Shown here: piece after piece, positions 41,401 through 50,595 of the stretch | How positions within the stretch are numbered: position 1 is the first letter of the stretch | How the letters are laid out: every line of letters starts with the position of its first letter | Source of the DNA: Elgaria multicarinata webbii | Taxonomy: Eukaryota; Chordata; Lepidosauria; Squamata; Anguidae | Direction: 5' to 3' | NCBI RefSeq assembly: GCF_023053635.1 | Contig: NC_086176.1 | Span: forward strand, 73,170,536 to 73,234,535 | DNA length: 64,000 nt | Translations under genes and position numbers: made by a program | Notes under the pieces: model-generated | The model's input: the letters and a program-made list of their open reading frames with translations, nothing else | Told to the model about the DNA's origin: nothing | Databases searched by the model: none

Positions 41401-42447
41401 GCATGTGCTCTCACACTGAGCTATGGCTCCTACATGGGGGTGGGGATGGGTTGAGCCTGGGAAGGGTAATCAGGGTCAGGAATAATATAAGGCAGTGGTG
41501 GGCAACTTGTGTCCCTCCAGACATTGTTGGACTGCAGCTTCCACCAGCCCTAGCCAGCATACCCAATGCTGAAAACAACTTCTGGAGAGTCACACATTGC
41601 CTACCCCATATTAGGCTTCATCTGCAGCTAGCCCTTGGTTAGGGACCAAGGGACCACTAAGGGACCTGTCCATGGTCCTGCAACCCTTTCATCCAACAAT
41701 TCTCCCGAACTCCAGACCCGCATTGGACACCTGTTTTTGCCTGTGACTATTGTGCTGGACTGTTCTCCTTCATCCTTTGTTCTATCACTCCCAAGCGATG
41801 GTTGGACCCCCTGCCTCCTGGACCACCTGTGGGCTCTACCACTTCAGAACAGGACAATTAAGCAATAAGGTCTCGAGCAGGCTTCCTTAGAGAGCTCAAA
41901 TACGGTGTAAAACCCAAGGCATGACTACGACACCCACCATAAGGCCCTAAAATAAATTGGATTAGGATGCAAACTGCTTCAGTAATGACATTTTGCTTAC
42001 CCAGAGATAATACAAGCAAACAAATAATAACACTTTCTTGTATAACTTGTCAACGCAAGTGTTTATTTCACTCCCACCCCACCAACCCCAAAATATAGTG
42101 TGAAGATGAAATACAGATGTGTCTGCTCACCAGAGTACATGTTCATGGAAACACTCACTCGTGTTAATATGACGTTTGCCTTACACAGAGATTAACCCTG
42201 TGATGGTAAACACCATGAATGAAGTGGCCCACATCACTTAACATCCTGACCCAAAGCTACTCAGATCTAAATAAAGGAGGTGGGTGTCCTTCCTGACCCA
42301 TATGACATATATTTGAGGAATCTGAATTTTTAAAAATCAGGTGGCTATGAAAGGCATCTGTATGCACACATGACTACATGTGTGCATACAGAATTGTATT
42401 GTGTCAGGCCTTCAATATATATGAATATATTCATGCACGCACCCATG

Positions 42448-42484
<37 letters not shown>

Positions 42485-43984
42485 CCCTAAGAAAACAGTT
42501 CAAAAATGCAAGTGACACAGAAGGTGTTCAAGAGGGAGCTGTATTGCTCATTACTAGTTCTGCCATGCAGAAGATCTAATATTCAATAATATCTAATTGA
42601 TGTGTATGGCACTCATTCAGCCTCCTTCTTCACATCAGCCACAATAGCAACTACCTAGGCAACATTGCTCCTATTAGGCAGGTTGAGAGATCCTGCCTAT
42701 GGCAGCAGGTTTTGAAGTACCAATGAAAAGGCAACAAATTGTCAATTTAGCTTGCAACTCTCTTCCCATTTATCTAGGATTAAGCCTCACTGAACACAGG
42801 GGGATTACTTCTGAGGAGACATGTAGAGGATTCCACTATTCGTTTGTTGTTTTTAACCCCATAGGGAGACACCATTTGGATTTCTGGACTCAGACATCAA
42901 AACATCTTGAGCCATCTCTATACCTGAGGGAATATCTTCATTTCTCCTCAAGTAAAATATTTCACTTTGAGTGTTCATAAAACAGGATAATCTCACAAAA
43001 GCACTATCCTTGAGGGAAGGTATGCAAACTATGGTTAAGACATTGGGAAGTAATGCACATTTATTATATTATATTTATTATAATACTTTCATATCCAGGG
43101 TTGCCTCAAAGCATTTTGCTGCCTGAGGCAAGGATGAAATTATACCCTTCTATCCACATACAGAAGTTGACCAGAATGACTGCTGAATCTTATTTCAACA
43201 GTGGTAATGGTATAGCTTCCTTCACCACACCTGAGGCCAGCAAACTAGCTTATGGCAGGCAGGACAAGCTGTGTGGCACCCACAGCAATGTCCTCCCAAG
43301 ACCTAACGGCTGCCCTGCTGTCTGAGGCAGCCACTTCCCTCTGCCTCAAAGAAGGGCCGGCACTGTTTATACTGCATAATATATTAAAATCCCTAAATGA
43401 TCCACAATAAAATACAATATAAAATATAAAAATAAGTTAAAATACATAATTAAAACATTAGAGCACCATAAAACAGGATAGTAGCAGAGTCTCTCACCGC
43501 CCAGAAAAAGCCTGTGTAAACAAATAGGCTTTCAAAAGGCATTTAAAATTAGTCACTGTTTCTGCCTCTTGAACTTCACATGGGAGAGCATTTCAAAGAG
43601 TGGGTGCCACCAATGAGAAGGCCCACTTATGTGCTATCATCTGGCAACATTCCATTGGCCATGGAATGACTATTAATATAGCGTCCTCAAAAGATTTCAG
43701 GGATCAACTGGGTAGGAATAGGGGAAGACAGTCAGCTAGATATCCTGGTCCCTTAGGACTTTGTATGTCAATAACAAGCCCTTGAACATGCCTTGGCAGC
43801 TAATTGGCAACACGTGCAGTTCTTTAACACAGGTGTAATATGTGTATATTTCAATGCCCACTGAGCATCCAAGTTGCTGTATTCTACTCTAGCTGCAGCT
43901 TCCAATCAAGTCCAAGGGCAGCCCCATGTAGAGTGCATTACAGTAGTGTAATCATGTTTAGTGCATACATTGATTGCATGCATG

Positions 43985-44021
<37 letters not shown>

Positions 44022-47000
44022 ACACAAGAATTGTGTAGAAAGGGAATTAAACAAGTTACACCAAGATACAGTTAGTACAACACTCTTCCTTAGGGGAATA
44101 AAAACACACTATTGTAATCAACCTCAAGTAGGACACGGCATTATTTGTACCTTGGTAACAGAAGTAATTGGCAATGGAAACTCTTCCTTGATGAAAGCAA
44201 TAATGCCTTCAACTTCTGATGCGCAGGCTAACCTTACAGGGCCTGAAACGGGTCGGAGTTTTGCTTCTACAAATTTTGTTATTTCCACTGGTGTTTTATA
44301 GTCCAAGAAGTTTTCTGTTTTAAATCCAGTGGACATTTGAGCTATACAAAGAGAAATCAAACTGAATTACATGGCTGAAAAGGAAGCATGGATAGAATTC
44401 TCAGGTTTCATGGCTATTCCACATTGCTCCAAAAAAAAAAAAAAACCTATACAGGCCTGCATTGTAGCTTACTAGGCCTGGAAGATCTCTAACTCAAGAA
44501 ACCTCACGGAGAAAGGCCAGGGAAAAATAACTTTTGAATCCTCCCCAACATAAGCTGTCCACACCTGAGTGTCATTTTCAAGAACACCAACAGCAGCCAT
44601 TCCAGGAGGCTGCACTGAGGGAGATGAGAGGGGCAACAAGGCCATTCCATCCGCCCTGCTGAAAGGCTACTTCATTTCTTTCTTCATTTTCCCCTTCCCT
44701 TGGTTTCCCCTTTTTGCTTTTGCATCGTGTCTTTTTAGATTGTAAGCCTGAGGGTGGGGACTCATGCACTCTGGGAGCCTTTTTGGCTCTGGAGCGGGAT
44801 AAAAAGATTTTAAATAAATAAACATCACTGAATCCAAAGCTCAGTATAGCAGCTTCACGTAAGGCGATTGTATGGAAAGAAGGATAGGCATCCTGTATCT
44901 TTAACAGTTGTCTAGAAAAGGGAATTTCAGCAGGTGTCATTTATATGCATGCAGTACATGGTGAAATCCCCTGTTCCTCATAACAGTTAAAGCTGCAGGA
45001 GCCCTGCCCTCTTGTCTCTGGTCACTCTAGCTATAATAGAAATTCCTTTTTCTATACAACTGTTAAAGATACAGGAGTCCTGTACTCCTTTCCATATGGT
45101 CACCCTAGCTTCACATGTCACTCGTATGACACATGAAGAAGCAGGTTGGAAAGGGCTGTGGGTGACACTTCCATCCCCATCCCCAATGATGCACAACTCC
45201 TTCTGGACTCAACCCTACTGCCAAAAGATTTCCACAGACGTCAGAGACAGGGAAGCCTACCCACACAGGCCACTGTGTAGGGAGGCTTCCTAAGATTCTG
45301 GATCCTGGGCAATTGTGGTTTGAGAATCTGGGGAAGTTTGCTCAGGTGAACAATTCCCCACCTCAGACATCCGCATGGCAGGAGTGAAGCTAGAGTGAGC
45401 CACACATCATTGGAAGCAGGGCCAGAAGTGTAGCCCTTTTCTTCCTGCCTTGCCCCTTCACACTCATAACGGATGATGGGTGCTTAATAATGAACTAGTT
45501 CTGTCCATAGTTAAACACAGACAGGAGTTTACAGCACCAGTGTAACAGCTTGAGTGCTGCTGTGAGGGCTCAACCCATACCTCTTTTACTAGCAGTGAAG
45601 TGATGCTCTTGTTTCTCGTGGTGTTCCCTAGCATGGACAGTTCCAAACTGCTTGGAGCACATTCTACAGGATGTCGACGTTTCCACGGCCACAAATTTTG
45701 TTTCCCTCTGAAGAGTCATATGCCAGCAACATCTCTGGTTTCCAGTCGCTGTCATTTCATGATCAGCCTGTTCACAAGCAAGTTGTGTGAGAAGAGAGAA
45801 ACTCCGTATGTATTGAACCAGGGAAGCAGGATGAGAATAATAATGGAAAAGGGAATACATGAAAAGCGCAATTGTAGTCCTGCTGGATCGGGCCAAAGGC
45901 CTATTGAGCCTAGTATTCCATTTCCACATGGGAAGCCTACAAGCAGGATATGAGTGTAATGGCCTTCTCTTGTTGTTTGCCAACAACTGGTATTCAGACG
46001 CAAGCAGCCTCCAATGCTGGAGGTAATATATATGTCTAATCCCCTTGTAAAGTAATCCAAGTTAGTGACCATCACTACATGTTGTGCCAGCAAATTCCAT
46101 AGTTTAACTATGCACTGTGTGAAGAAGTACCTCCATTTGTCTGTCTGAAATATTCCACCACTCAACTTCATGGGATGGCCCTGGGTCCTAGTATTATGAG
46201 CGAGGGTGAGGACCCTTTCCACTTTCTCCCCACCATGCATCGCTTTACACAACGCCATCATGTTCCCTGTTACTTGGCTATTTTCTAAGCTAAAAAGCCC
46301 CAGACATTGGAAATGTTCCTCATAGGGAAGTTGCTCCAGCCCCTTGATCATTTTATTGCCCTTTTCCAGCTCTACAATTTTATTTATTTATTTACTATAA
46401 CGCCCAATAGCCAGGGCTCTCTGGGCGGTTCACAAAAATTAAAAACATTCAAAGTATAAAACAACAGTATAAAACCATAATATAAAATACAGTATAAAAG
46501 CTCAACCAGATAAAAACAGCAGCAATGCAAAATTACAAATTTAAAACACCAAGTTAAAATTTATTTATAGACTGTTAAAATGTTGGGAGAATAAAAAGGT
46601 CTTCACCTGGCGTCTAAAAGCATATAATGTAGGTGCCAAGCGAACCTCCTTAGGAAGCTCATTCCACAGCTGGGGTGCCACAGCAGAGAAGGCCCTCCTC
46701 CTGGTAGCCACCTGCCTCACTTCCTTTGGCAGGGGCTCATGGTGAAGGACCCCTGAGAATGACCTTAGGGTCCGGGCAGGTACATATGGGAGGAGGCGTT
46801 CCTTCAGATAACCTGGCCCCAAGCCGTTTAGGGCTTTAAATATCAATACCAGCACTTTGAATCGGGCCAGGACCTGGACTGGCAACCAATGAAGCTGGAA
46901 AAGGACTGCCGTAAAGTGGTCTCGTCGACCAGTGGCGTAATGTGGTCTCATTGGCCAGATGGCCTTGTGTATTACTTGAGTTGTGAAGCACACTGCTAAC

Positions 47001-49254
47001 ATTTCTCTACTCTCCCCACTTGAACATAAGAAGACCCATGCTTGATCAGACCAAGGCTCCATCCAGTCCAGCATTCTGTTCACACAGTGGCCAACCAATC
47101 ACCCCCAGGAAACCCACAAGCAGGAGTGCAAGAACACCCTCCCAGCCATGTTCCCCCTGCAATTGGTGGACATAGGCAGACTGCCTGACGCTGGAGGTAT
47201 CATATAGCTATCAGGACTAGTAGCCATTGATAGCCTTCTTTGCTTCTATGTTTTACAACTACTACTACATTTCTAATACATTGTTATGACCACAACAAAA
47301 TTGTTGCTTATCTCCGATTTAAGAAGTAATACCCCAAATGTGCACTTTTGCATTTTAAGCTCACTTAAATCATAGCACCATAATGATTACAGGAATAAAA
47401 TGGGGTTTCCTTTTGCACCTGCCACTCTCTGGATGGCCATTTGCAGGCCCGTTGGGCTGGAGGGCTCTAGATTTTGGCCCCAGGACCCAGCTCTAGATGC
47501 CCCACAGTGCTGAACTGAAGATGTTGTCACCAGCTGACACCAGAAAAATAAAAACCAAAGTATAAAACAAACAGTATAAACAATATAAAAGCATGACATA
47601 AAATACAATATAAAAACACAACCAGGATAAAATCAGCAGCAGCACAGGGCAGCACGGTTACTAACAGGCACTGGCCGACGAGACCACATCACACCAGTCC
47701 TTTTCCAGCTTCATTGGCTGCCAGTCCAGGCCCGGGCCTGATTCAAAGTGCTGATATTAACATTTAAAGCCCTAAACGGCTTGGGGCAGGCTATCTGAAG
47801 GAATGCCTCCTCCCATATGTACCTGTCCGGACCTTAAGGTAATCCTCAGGGGTCCTTCTCCACGAGCCCCTGCCAAAGGAAGTGAAACAGGTGCCTACCA
47901 GGAGACGGGCCTTCTCTGCTGTGGCACCCCGACTGTGGAATGAGCTTCCTAAGGAGGTTCGCTTGGCACCTACATTATATGCTTTTAGACGCCAGGTGAA
48001 GACCTTTTTATTCTCCCAGTATTTTAACTGTCTATAAATAAATTTTAACTTGGTGTTTTAAATTTGTAATTTTGCATTGCTTCCGTTTTTATCTGGTTGA
48101 GCTTTTATATTGTATTTTATATTATGGTTTTATACTGTTGTTTTATACTTTGAATGTTTTTAATTTTTGTGAACTGCCCAGAGAGCTCCGGCTATTGGGC
48201 GGTATAGAAATGTAATAAATAAATAAATAAATAAATAAATAAAATCTGACCTCGCACCTCCCCATAAATGGCCCATTATGTCCAGGGTTTGAAAATACCT
48301 AGCTGCATCACCGGCTCAGCCTCATATTTAATGTCTGATTTGTGTCTATGCATGCTTTTGTGTTTGGCTGATGTAAACTGCAGCAGGGGATTGTTGGCAT
48401 GTGATCACTCTCTCACATGCACCAGTGAATGAGATACAATAAGGATCAGTAACAGCATTACCTAAGTAAAGGGACATAAATAGGGAAGCATTGCAGGGTT
48501 TGGTTTCTTAAGCTGTGCTTCAGCTGGTGGTAAGTAACCATTTCACATTAGGAAGCTCTCTGGAAGTTGGAATGGGTTTCCCAGCTAAGGTGGGCTTGAA
48601 AGATGTTCACTGGTTAGTTGTTATAGGTAATATAAGATGCCTTCATAGGTTCTAGACGGGAGCTGCAGGTGACCAGTGTGAACATTTATATAAGCCCCAA
48701 ACTGGAAACATTCCAGAATTTGAATTAAATTGCATTTTGAACTTCTCAGATTTTGTTAAAATTCATATTTTAGGAATACTTAAACACACACATACACACA
48801 CACTTGTATCTTGTTTATTTTTAAAATAATGCCATTTTGCCAAATTCAGTACTTTTTCGCCTTTTAATTAGAATATAATGTCAATTTTTTCACTTTCCAG
48901 TTAGGAGAATTTGCCAGGGAATGACCCACCCCCATCCCAAAATCCACTTCAGACCTATTTTCCCCCAATTCACTAGGAGTGCAGCCCTGTGCATGTTTAG
49001 ACAGAAAGAATTCCTACAGCTCCCAGATGCCCCAGTCAGCTGGGAGTTGTAGGACCTTTTTCTGTCTAATCATGCACAGGATTGCATCCTAAGTGGCTGT
49101 ATGTTTTTTAAAATGCAAGTCCTGTACAGGTGTCCCTGCCTATAAAGTCATGCAGACCTGGCTCCCATTTCAGGGGTAGAAACAAGCAAAGAGAAAATGT
49201 TTTAGATAAAAGCATTTTATATGTAATTGGTCTTGTGTTGTGGTGGTGGTGGTG

Positions 49255-49320
<66 letters not shown>

Positions 49321-49903
49321 CTGAATTTTTTTTAAAAAATGAACCCAGACTTGAATTAAGGAAGAGGAAGAAAGCACACTCCATCTCACCTTTGCATGGT
49401 GCGGGGGACTGTCTCGCGAAACGCACTTGCCGCAGGTTTCACAGAGAATTCTCCCAAGGTGTTTAGCTTGAAAATGGTACCTCAACGCTGCACGGCTAAC
49501 AAAATCATTCCCGCATCTCTCACAGTTGTACGATTTGTGCTTTAGACCCCACATCCTTCAGAAGTACAGAACGAGACTTTTTTAAACCTTACAAACCTTC
49601 AACTCCACTTCCACCAAGCTACATAGAAGTAGTTAGATCCCAAACACAAAACTGCCCCAGTCCATTATGAATAACACTCTTATTGTTTAGAAACTTGATT
49701 AGAGCCAATTCAGCTTGTAGCAACATACTAGTAAGGTGACCATTCTTAAATATAAATTATTGCATGAACTAAACTAAACTAAAAGAAACTATTCCATGAG
49801 CTCCAGTTCCTTTCTGTTTATTTTTTTCACACACATGATTTAAAAGGGCAATTACAACGGGGAGATTTCCTGCCACAAAGGATTCTTACCTTGGCCAGGC
49901 CAT
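38129..49903 (-). CDS. Zinc-finger/2'-5'-oligoadenylate synthetase fusion protein
   Basis: Nine exons read on the minus strand: 49903-49890, 49555-49390, 45767-45581, 44341-44151, 40692-40513, 40381-40270, 40065-39876, 39502-39293 and 38285-38129. They total 1407 nt (468 residues plus stop), with GT-AG at every junction and matching phases. Residues 16-37, 43-63 and 94-115 form three C2H2-type fingers (C-x2-C-x11/12-H-x4-H). Residues 123-283 form the OAS nucleotidyltransferase core: GGSYIKGT at 187-194, metal-binding D201 and D203 (SDVDIVLF), third aspartate D269 (FDIMP). Residues 284-468 form the OAS1-type C-terminal domain (VKDLIRLMKHW at 324-334, SYAVELITIYVWE at 354-366). Known OAS proteins make 2'-5' oligo(A) from ATP on dsRNA and activate RNase L. 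Human OAS1 Q229 aligns with S354, and the CFK oligomerisation motif, CaaX tail and ubiquitin-like tail are absent. No stop or frameshift is seen. The fusion is read from consistent splice phases; transcript proof is lacking. Confidence 0.9.
38421..38478. repeat. (CA)n microsatellite, about 29 units
   Basis: Uninterrupted CA run in the last intron of ZnF-OAS, about 135 bp upstream of the acceptor of exon 9 (TG on the transcribed strand). Confidence 0.95.
38930..39030. repeat. Palindromic 'ctccagatg' family copy
   Basis: 'ccaacctagtgccaccctcc' and 'agatgtgctggaatacagct' with 'gttgtaggttgacatgtctg'. Confidence 0.55.
39293..39502 (-). CDS. ZnF-OAS exon 8: OAS1 C-terminal domain, first part
   Basis: The acceptor is tgtatgtttag and the donor CAG/gtgagt. 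It encodes FRRLPSSYAVELITIYVWEL to FLKQT. It aligns along its whole length with LPPQYALELLTVYAWE and IYWTKYYDF of OAS1. Ser replaces the Gln of QYALELL, while the following Tyr is kept. Confidence 0.92.
39876..40065 (-). CDS. ZnF-OAS exon 7: middle of OAS body
   Basis: The acceptor is tgttaacag and the donor AATAA/gtaggt (phase 2). It encodes GLKESFYRKLYLCGDNDKIQ to KPTEKN. VKDLIRLMKHWLK matches the OAS signature KSLIRLVKHWY, in which the Arg and Lys help hold ATP. Confidence 0.9.
40270..40381 (-). CDS. ZnF-OAS exon 6: third catalytic Asp (FDIMP)
   Basis: It encodes KKTLFSLRFYF, then KDCHGHSFDIMPCSDMLG and PALSA; FDIMP is the counterpart of the OAS FDVLP motif and supplies the third metal ligand. 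The donor is GCGG/gtaaga. The acceptor is either gcag before 40381 or ttttag before 40394 (the latter adds IIMQ). In mammalian OAS1, as I recall it, this part is continuous with the preceding exon, so an extra intron is present here. Confidence 0.87.
40513..40692 (-). CDS. ZnF-OAS exon 5: nucleotidyltransferase core with two catalytic Asp
   Basis: The acceptor is tatgtaacag. It encodes GGSYIKGTDTQDWSDVDIVL and continues to TNRFELKFV. It contains the GGS motif and the D-x-D metal-binding pair of the OAS/polymerase-beta fold. Two exon ends are possible: GTG/gttagt at 40513, preferred because FELKFV matches the OAS strand 'VKFEV', or CAG/gtttga at 40532 paired with a longer next exon. Both keep the frame, giving 468 or 466 residues. 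Confidence 0.88.
41233..41434 (-). mobile_element. tRNA-derived SINE (Ala-like head)
   Basis: On the minus strand the A box is 'tagctcagtgtgagag' and the B box region 'ggtttgatccctggc', with 'tttgcatgcagaaggtccc' between. It then runs to 'ataaagcagcttcctatgtt'. It sits in the large intron between ZnF-OAS exons 4 and 5. Confidence 0.8.
41492..41605. repeat. Palindromic 'ctccagatg' family copy
   Basis: 'cagtggtgggcaacttgtgt' and 'ttgttggactgcagcttcca' followed by 'accagccctagccagcatac'. Confidence 0.55.
42451..42482. repeat. (AC)n microsatellite
   Basis: About 16 AC units. Confidence 0.95.
43095..43370. mobile_element. TIR element copy, family J
   Basis: It starts ccagggttgcctcaaagc and ends gaagggccggcactg, with the interior 'tgctgcctgaggcaaggatg' and 'tgtctgaggcagccacttcc'. 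A second copy at 51245-51512 ends agggccgaccctg. The ends resemble hAT-type MITEs. Confidence 0.5.
43380..43830 (-). mobile_element. L2-like LINE 3' end
   Basis: An A-rich 3'UTR, then 'tagcagagtctctcaccgcc', 'agagtgggtgccaccaatga' and 'gaaggcccacttatgtgcta' (the AFS-x-W..L-type RT tail, badly worn). Diverged from the 46-48 kb copies. Confidence 0.5.
43988..44027. repeat. (CA)n microsatellite
   Basis: About 19 CA units with one T interruption, 124 bp past the exon 4 donor of ZnF-OAS in its downstream intron. Confidence 0.95.
44151..44341 (-). CDS. ZnF-OAS exon 4: OAS N-terminal helices
   Basis: The acceptor is tctctttgtatag and the donor AAG/gtacaa. It encodes AQMSTGFKTENFLDYKTPVE, then ITKFVEAKLRPVSG, VEGIIAFIKEEF and SVTK. 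The pattern matches OAS exon 1 (a FIEDYLLP-like helix, then an AIDIICGFLKE-like helix, then xVTK before GGS). Its phase-1 entry joins directly to the zinc-finger exon, so the fusion needs no unusual splicing. Confidence 0.88.
44690..44825 (+). mobile_element. L2-like LINE tail, plus orientation
   Basis: 'tttagattgtaagcctgagg', 'gggactcatgcactctggga', then 'gattttaaataaataaac'; same family as the minus piece at 4329-4550. Confidence 0.5.
44866..45112. mobile_element. Palindromic TIR element ('ctagggtgaccatatgg' family), second copy
   Basis: It matches 36205-36495 throughout ('ctttaacagttgtctagaaa', 'tccatatggtcaccctag'). CTTCAC is found on both flanks (44855-44860 and 45113-45118), a possible target duplication. 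It lies in ZnF-OAS intron 3. Confidence 0.7.
45581..45767 (-). CDS. ZnF-OAS exon 3: end of finger 2 and finger 3
   Basis: The acceptor is cttgtgaacag and the donor GAG/gtatgg (phase 1). It encodes 62 residues, ADHEMTATGNQ to TASKR. H63 completes finger 2. Finger 3 uses C94, C97, H110 and H115 (CRMCSKQF, then HHEKQEHH). Both intron phases fit the neighbouring exons. Confidence 0.85.
45862..46375 (-). mobile_element. CR1 LINE 3' part
   Basis: The minus strand encodes MIKGLEQLPYEEHFQCLGLF and SLENSQVTGNMMALCKAMHG, a decayed CR1 RT tail, with 3'UTR towards 45862. Its 5' side is cut at the start of an L2-like insertion. It lies in ZnF-OAS intron 2, directly against exon 3. Confidence 0.8.
46376..46935 (-). 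mobile_element. L2-like LINE 3' part, minus copy of an inverted pair
   Basis: The minus strand encodes HFTAVLFQLHWLPVQVLARF, then RRRAFSAVAPQLWNELPKEV and a 3'UTR and tail; this is the standard end of an L2-type reverse transcriptase. Its mirror copy is at 47670-48242. Confidence 0.88.
47018..47240 (-). mobile_element. CR1 LINE 3' terminus
   Basis: 'gaacataagaagacccatgc', 'cagaccaaggctccatccag' and 'cattctgttcacacagtggc' are the CR1 3'UTR read backwards. Confidence 0.8.
47525..47640 (-). mobile_element. L2-like LINE 3'UTR fragment
   Basis: 'aaaccaaagtataaaacaaa' and 'acataaaatacaatataaaa' with 'accaggataaaatcagcagc', the A-rich part only. Confidence 0.6.
47670..48242 (+). mobile_element. 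L2-like LINE 3' part, plus copy of an inverted pair
   Basis: It runs 'cagcttcattggctgccagt' to 'ggctattgggcggtatagaa' and a (AAAT)n tail. It is highly similar to the reverse complement of 46376-46935. Confidence 0.9.
49242..49319. repeat. Compound microsatellite (TGG)n(TG)n(AT)n
   Basis: A GGT run, then about 15 GT, then about 19 AT units. It begins about 70 bp inside ZnF-OAS intron 2, next to the exon 2 donor. Confidence 0.95.
49390..49555 (-). CDS. ZnF-OAS exon 2: zinc finger 1 and half of finger 2
   Basis: The acceptor is cttctgaag and the donor AAG/gtgaga (phase 0). It encodes finger 1 (C16, C19, H32, H37; CERCGNDFVS start, HFQAKH end) and the cysteine half of finger 2 (CETCGKC, then HHAK at its end). 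The second histidine of finger 2 comes from the next exon. Confidence 0.85.
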
Positions 49904-50000
49904 CCTGCCAGCAAATATTGTTTATGTCTTCGTTTCCCAGTTACACTCCTTGGAGGACAGTACATTTCTGCACCACCTCCGGGCTTGGAATTGTGGGAAT
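49889..50000 (-). promoter_or_regulatory. Probable 5'UTR of ZnF-OAS with an overlapping upstream ORF
   Basis: If transcription starts near the ZNF143-like motif, the leader contains ATG at 49965 (G at -3). This opens a 30-codon ORF (MYCPPRSVTGKRRHK...) that runs past the main start in another frame and stops in exon 2 at 49542. Such an overlapping uORF would lower translation of the main frame. The transcription start is not proven. Confidence 0.35.
49890..49903 (-). CDS. ZnF-OAS exon 1 coding part (start codon)
   Basis: The start chosen is ATG at 49903-49901 in context gcaggATGg (A at -3, G at +4, a strong Kozak match). The 14 coding nucleotides, MAWP plus two bases, end at the donor AAG/gtaaga. 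Spliced to GATGTGG at 49555 they read MAWPRMWGLKHKSYN in frame. ATGs further upstream at 50103 and 49965 are in a different frame and reach a stop (49544-49542) just after the splice. A start at the second Met in exon 2 is also possible and costs only five residues. Confidence 0.7.
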
Positions 50001-50006
50001 TGTAGT
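49994..50006 (-). promoter_or_regulatory. ZNF143/SBS-like promoter motif at ZnF-OAS 5' end
   Basis: On the minus strand ACTACAATTCCCA lies about 90 bp upstream of the chosen start codon. This matches the core of the ZNF143/THAP11 promoter element, which is often found at transcription starts. A palindromic repeat family in this window carries the similar actacaactccca, so the motif could be repeat-derived. I see no clear interferon-response element (GAAANNGAAA) in the 300 bp upstream. Confidence 0.4.
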
Positions 50007-50595
50007 TTTTCAGAGGCTCAGTCAGTTGTTTGCTTTGGGACTTGATGGTTGTCTTGGCACTGGTAACCCTGGATTCTGAGCCACAAAAGACTCTGTGTGC
50101 CATTCCTTTTCATGCTTGTGCAAGCTTTACCGTGACCAAAACAAGAGCTTGATGTGAGATGCTAAACCACATTGGGGGTGTTGACGTTCGAAACCCTGCC
50201 ATTTTTTGAGTCATACAGCTAGAGTTATGGGTCAGCTGGGAACCCTTCAGCTGCAAATATTTTATTCTTCTTTCCCCCCACCTCACACTTTCAATGTTAA
50301 AACTGTCTGATGGATATGTGAGTGGAGAAGCAACTGTCTTGGGCCAGTTCTACACCAAACAGGATACAACACTTTCAAAACAGCTTGAAAACTGTATATA
50401 GAGTGTGTCCTGGGCCCCAATAGTTGTCAATACTGTTATAAACTGCTTTAAAGCAGTAGTATAGATCCTGCCTTGGTGTGCAAAATCATAACTGAGAGGA
50501 AAGACTGGAGATGACAGCTATTTCTTTTAAGTCAAGGCTCACAAGGAGATGTCAACTACAGGCAATATCTCCTTTATTCATTTCTAAAATATTTA
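50007..50595. other. Upstream flank of ZnF-OAS; nothing recognised
   Basis: No exon, TIR or LINE signature seen. Putative promoter side of the minus-strand gene. Confidence 0.5.

Noticed and set aside
41370-41434. tRNA-like sequence with A and B boxes
   Set aside because: It continues into a SINE body and the cloverleaf is degenerate; not a functional tRNA gene.
45464-45694. Second minus-strand frame over exon 3 of ZnF-OAS
   Set aside because: Out-of-frame shadow of the finger-3 exon.
46565-47098. 177-codon open frame on the minus strand as a host gene
   Set aside because: It is the C-terminus of an L2-like LINE reverse transcriptase.
49852-50103. Minus-strand frame starting MAHRVFCGSES as the first coding exon of ZnF-OAS
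   Set aside because: It shares the donor at 49889, but its frame runs into a stop (49542) after splicing. The ATG at 49903, in strong context, gives the right frame.
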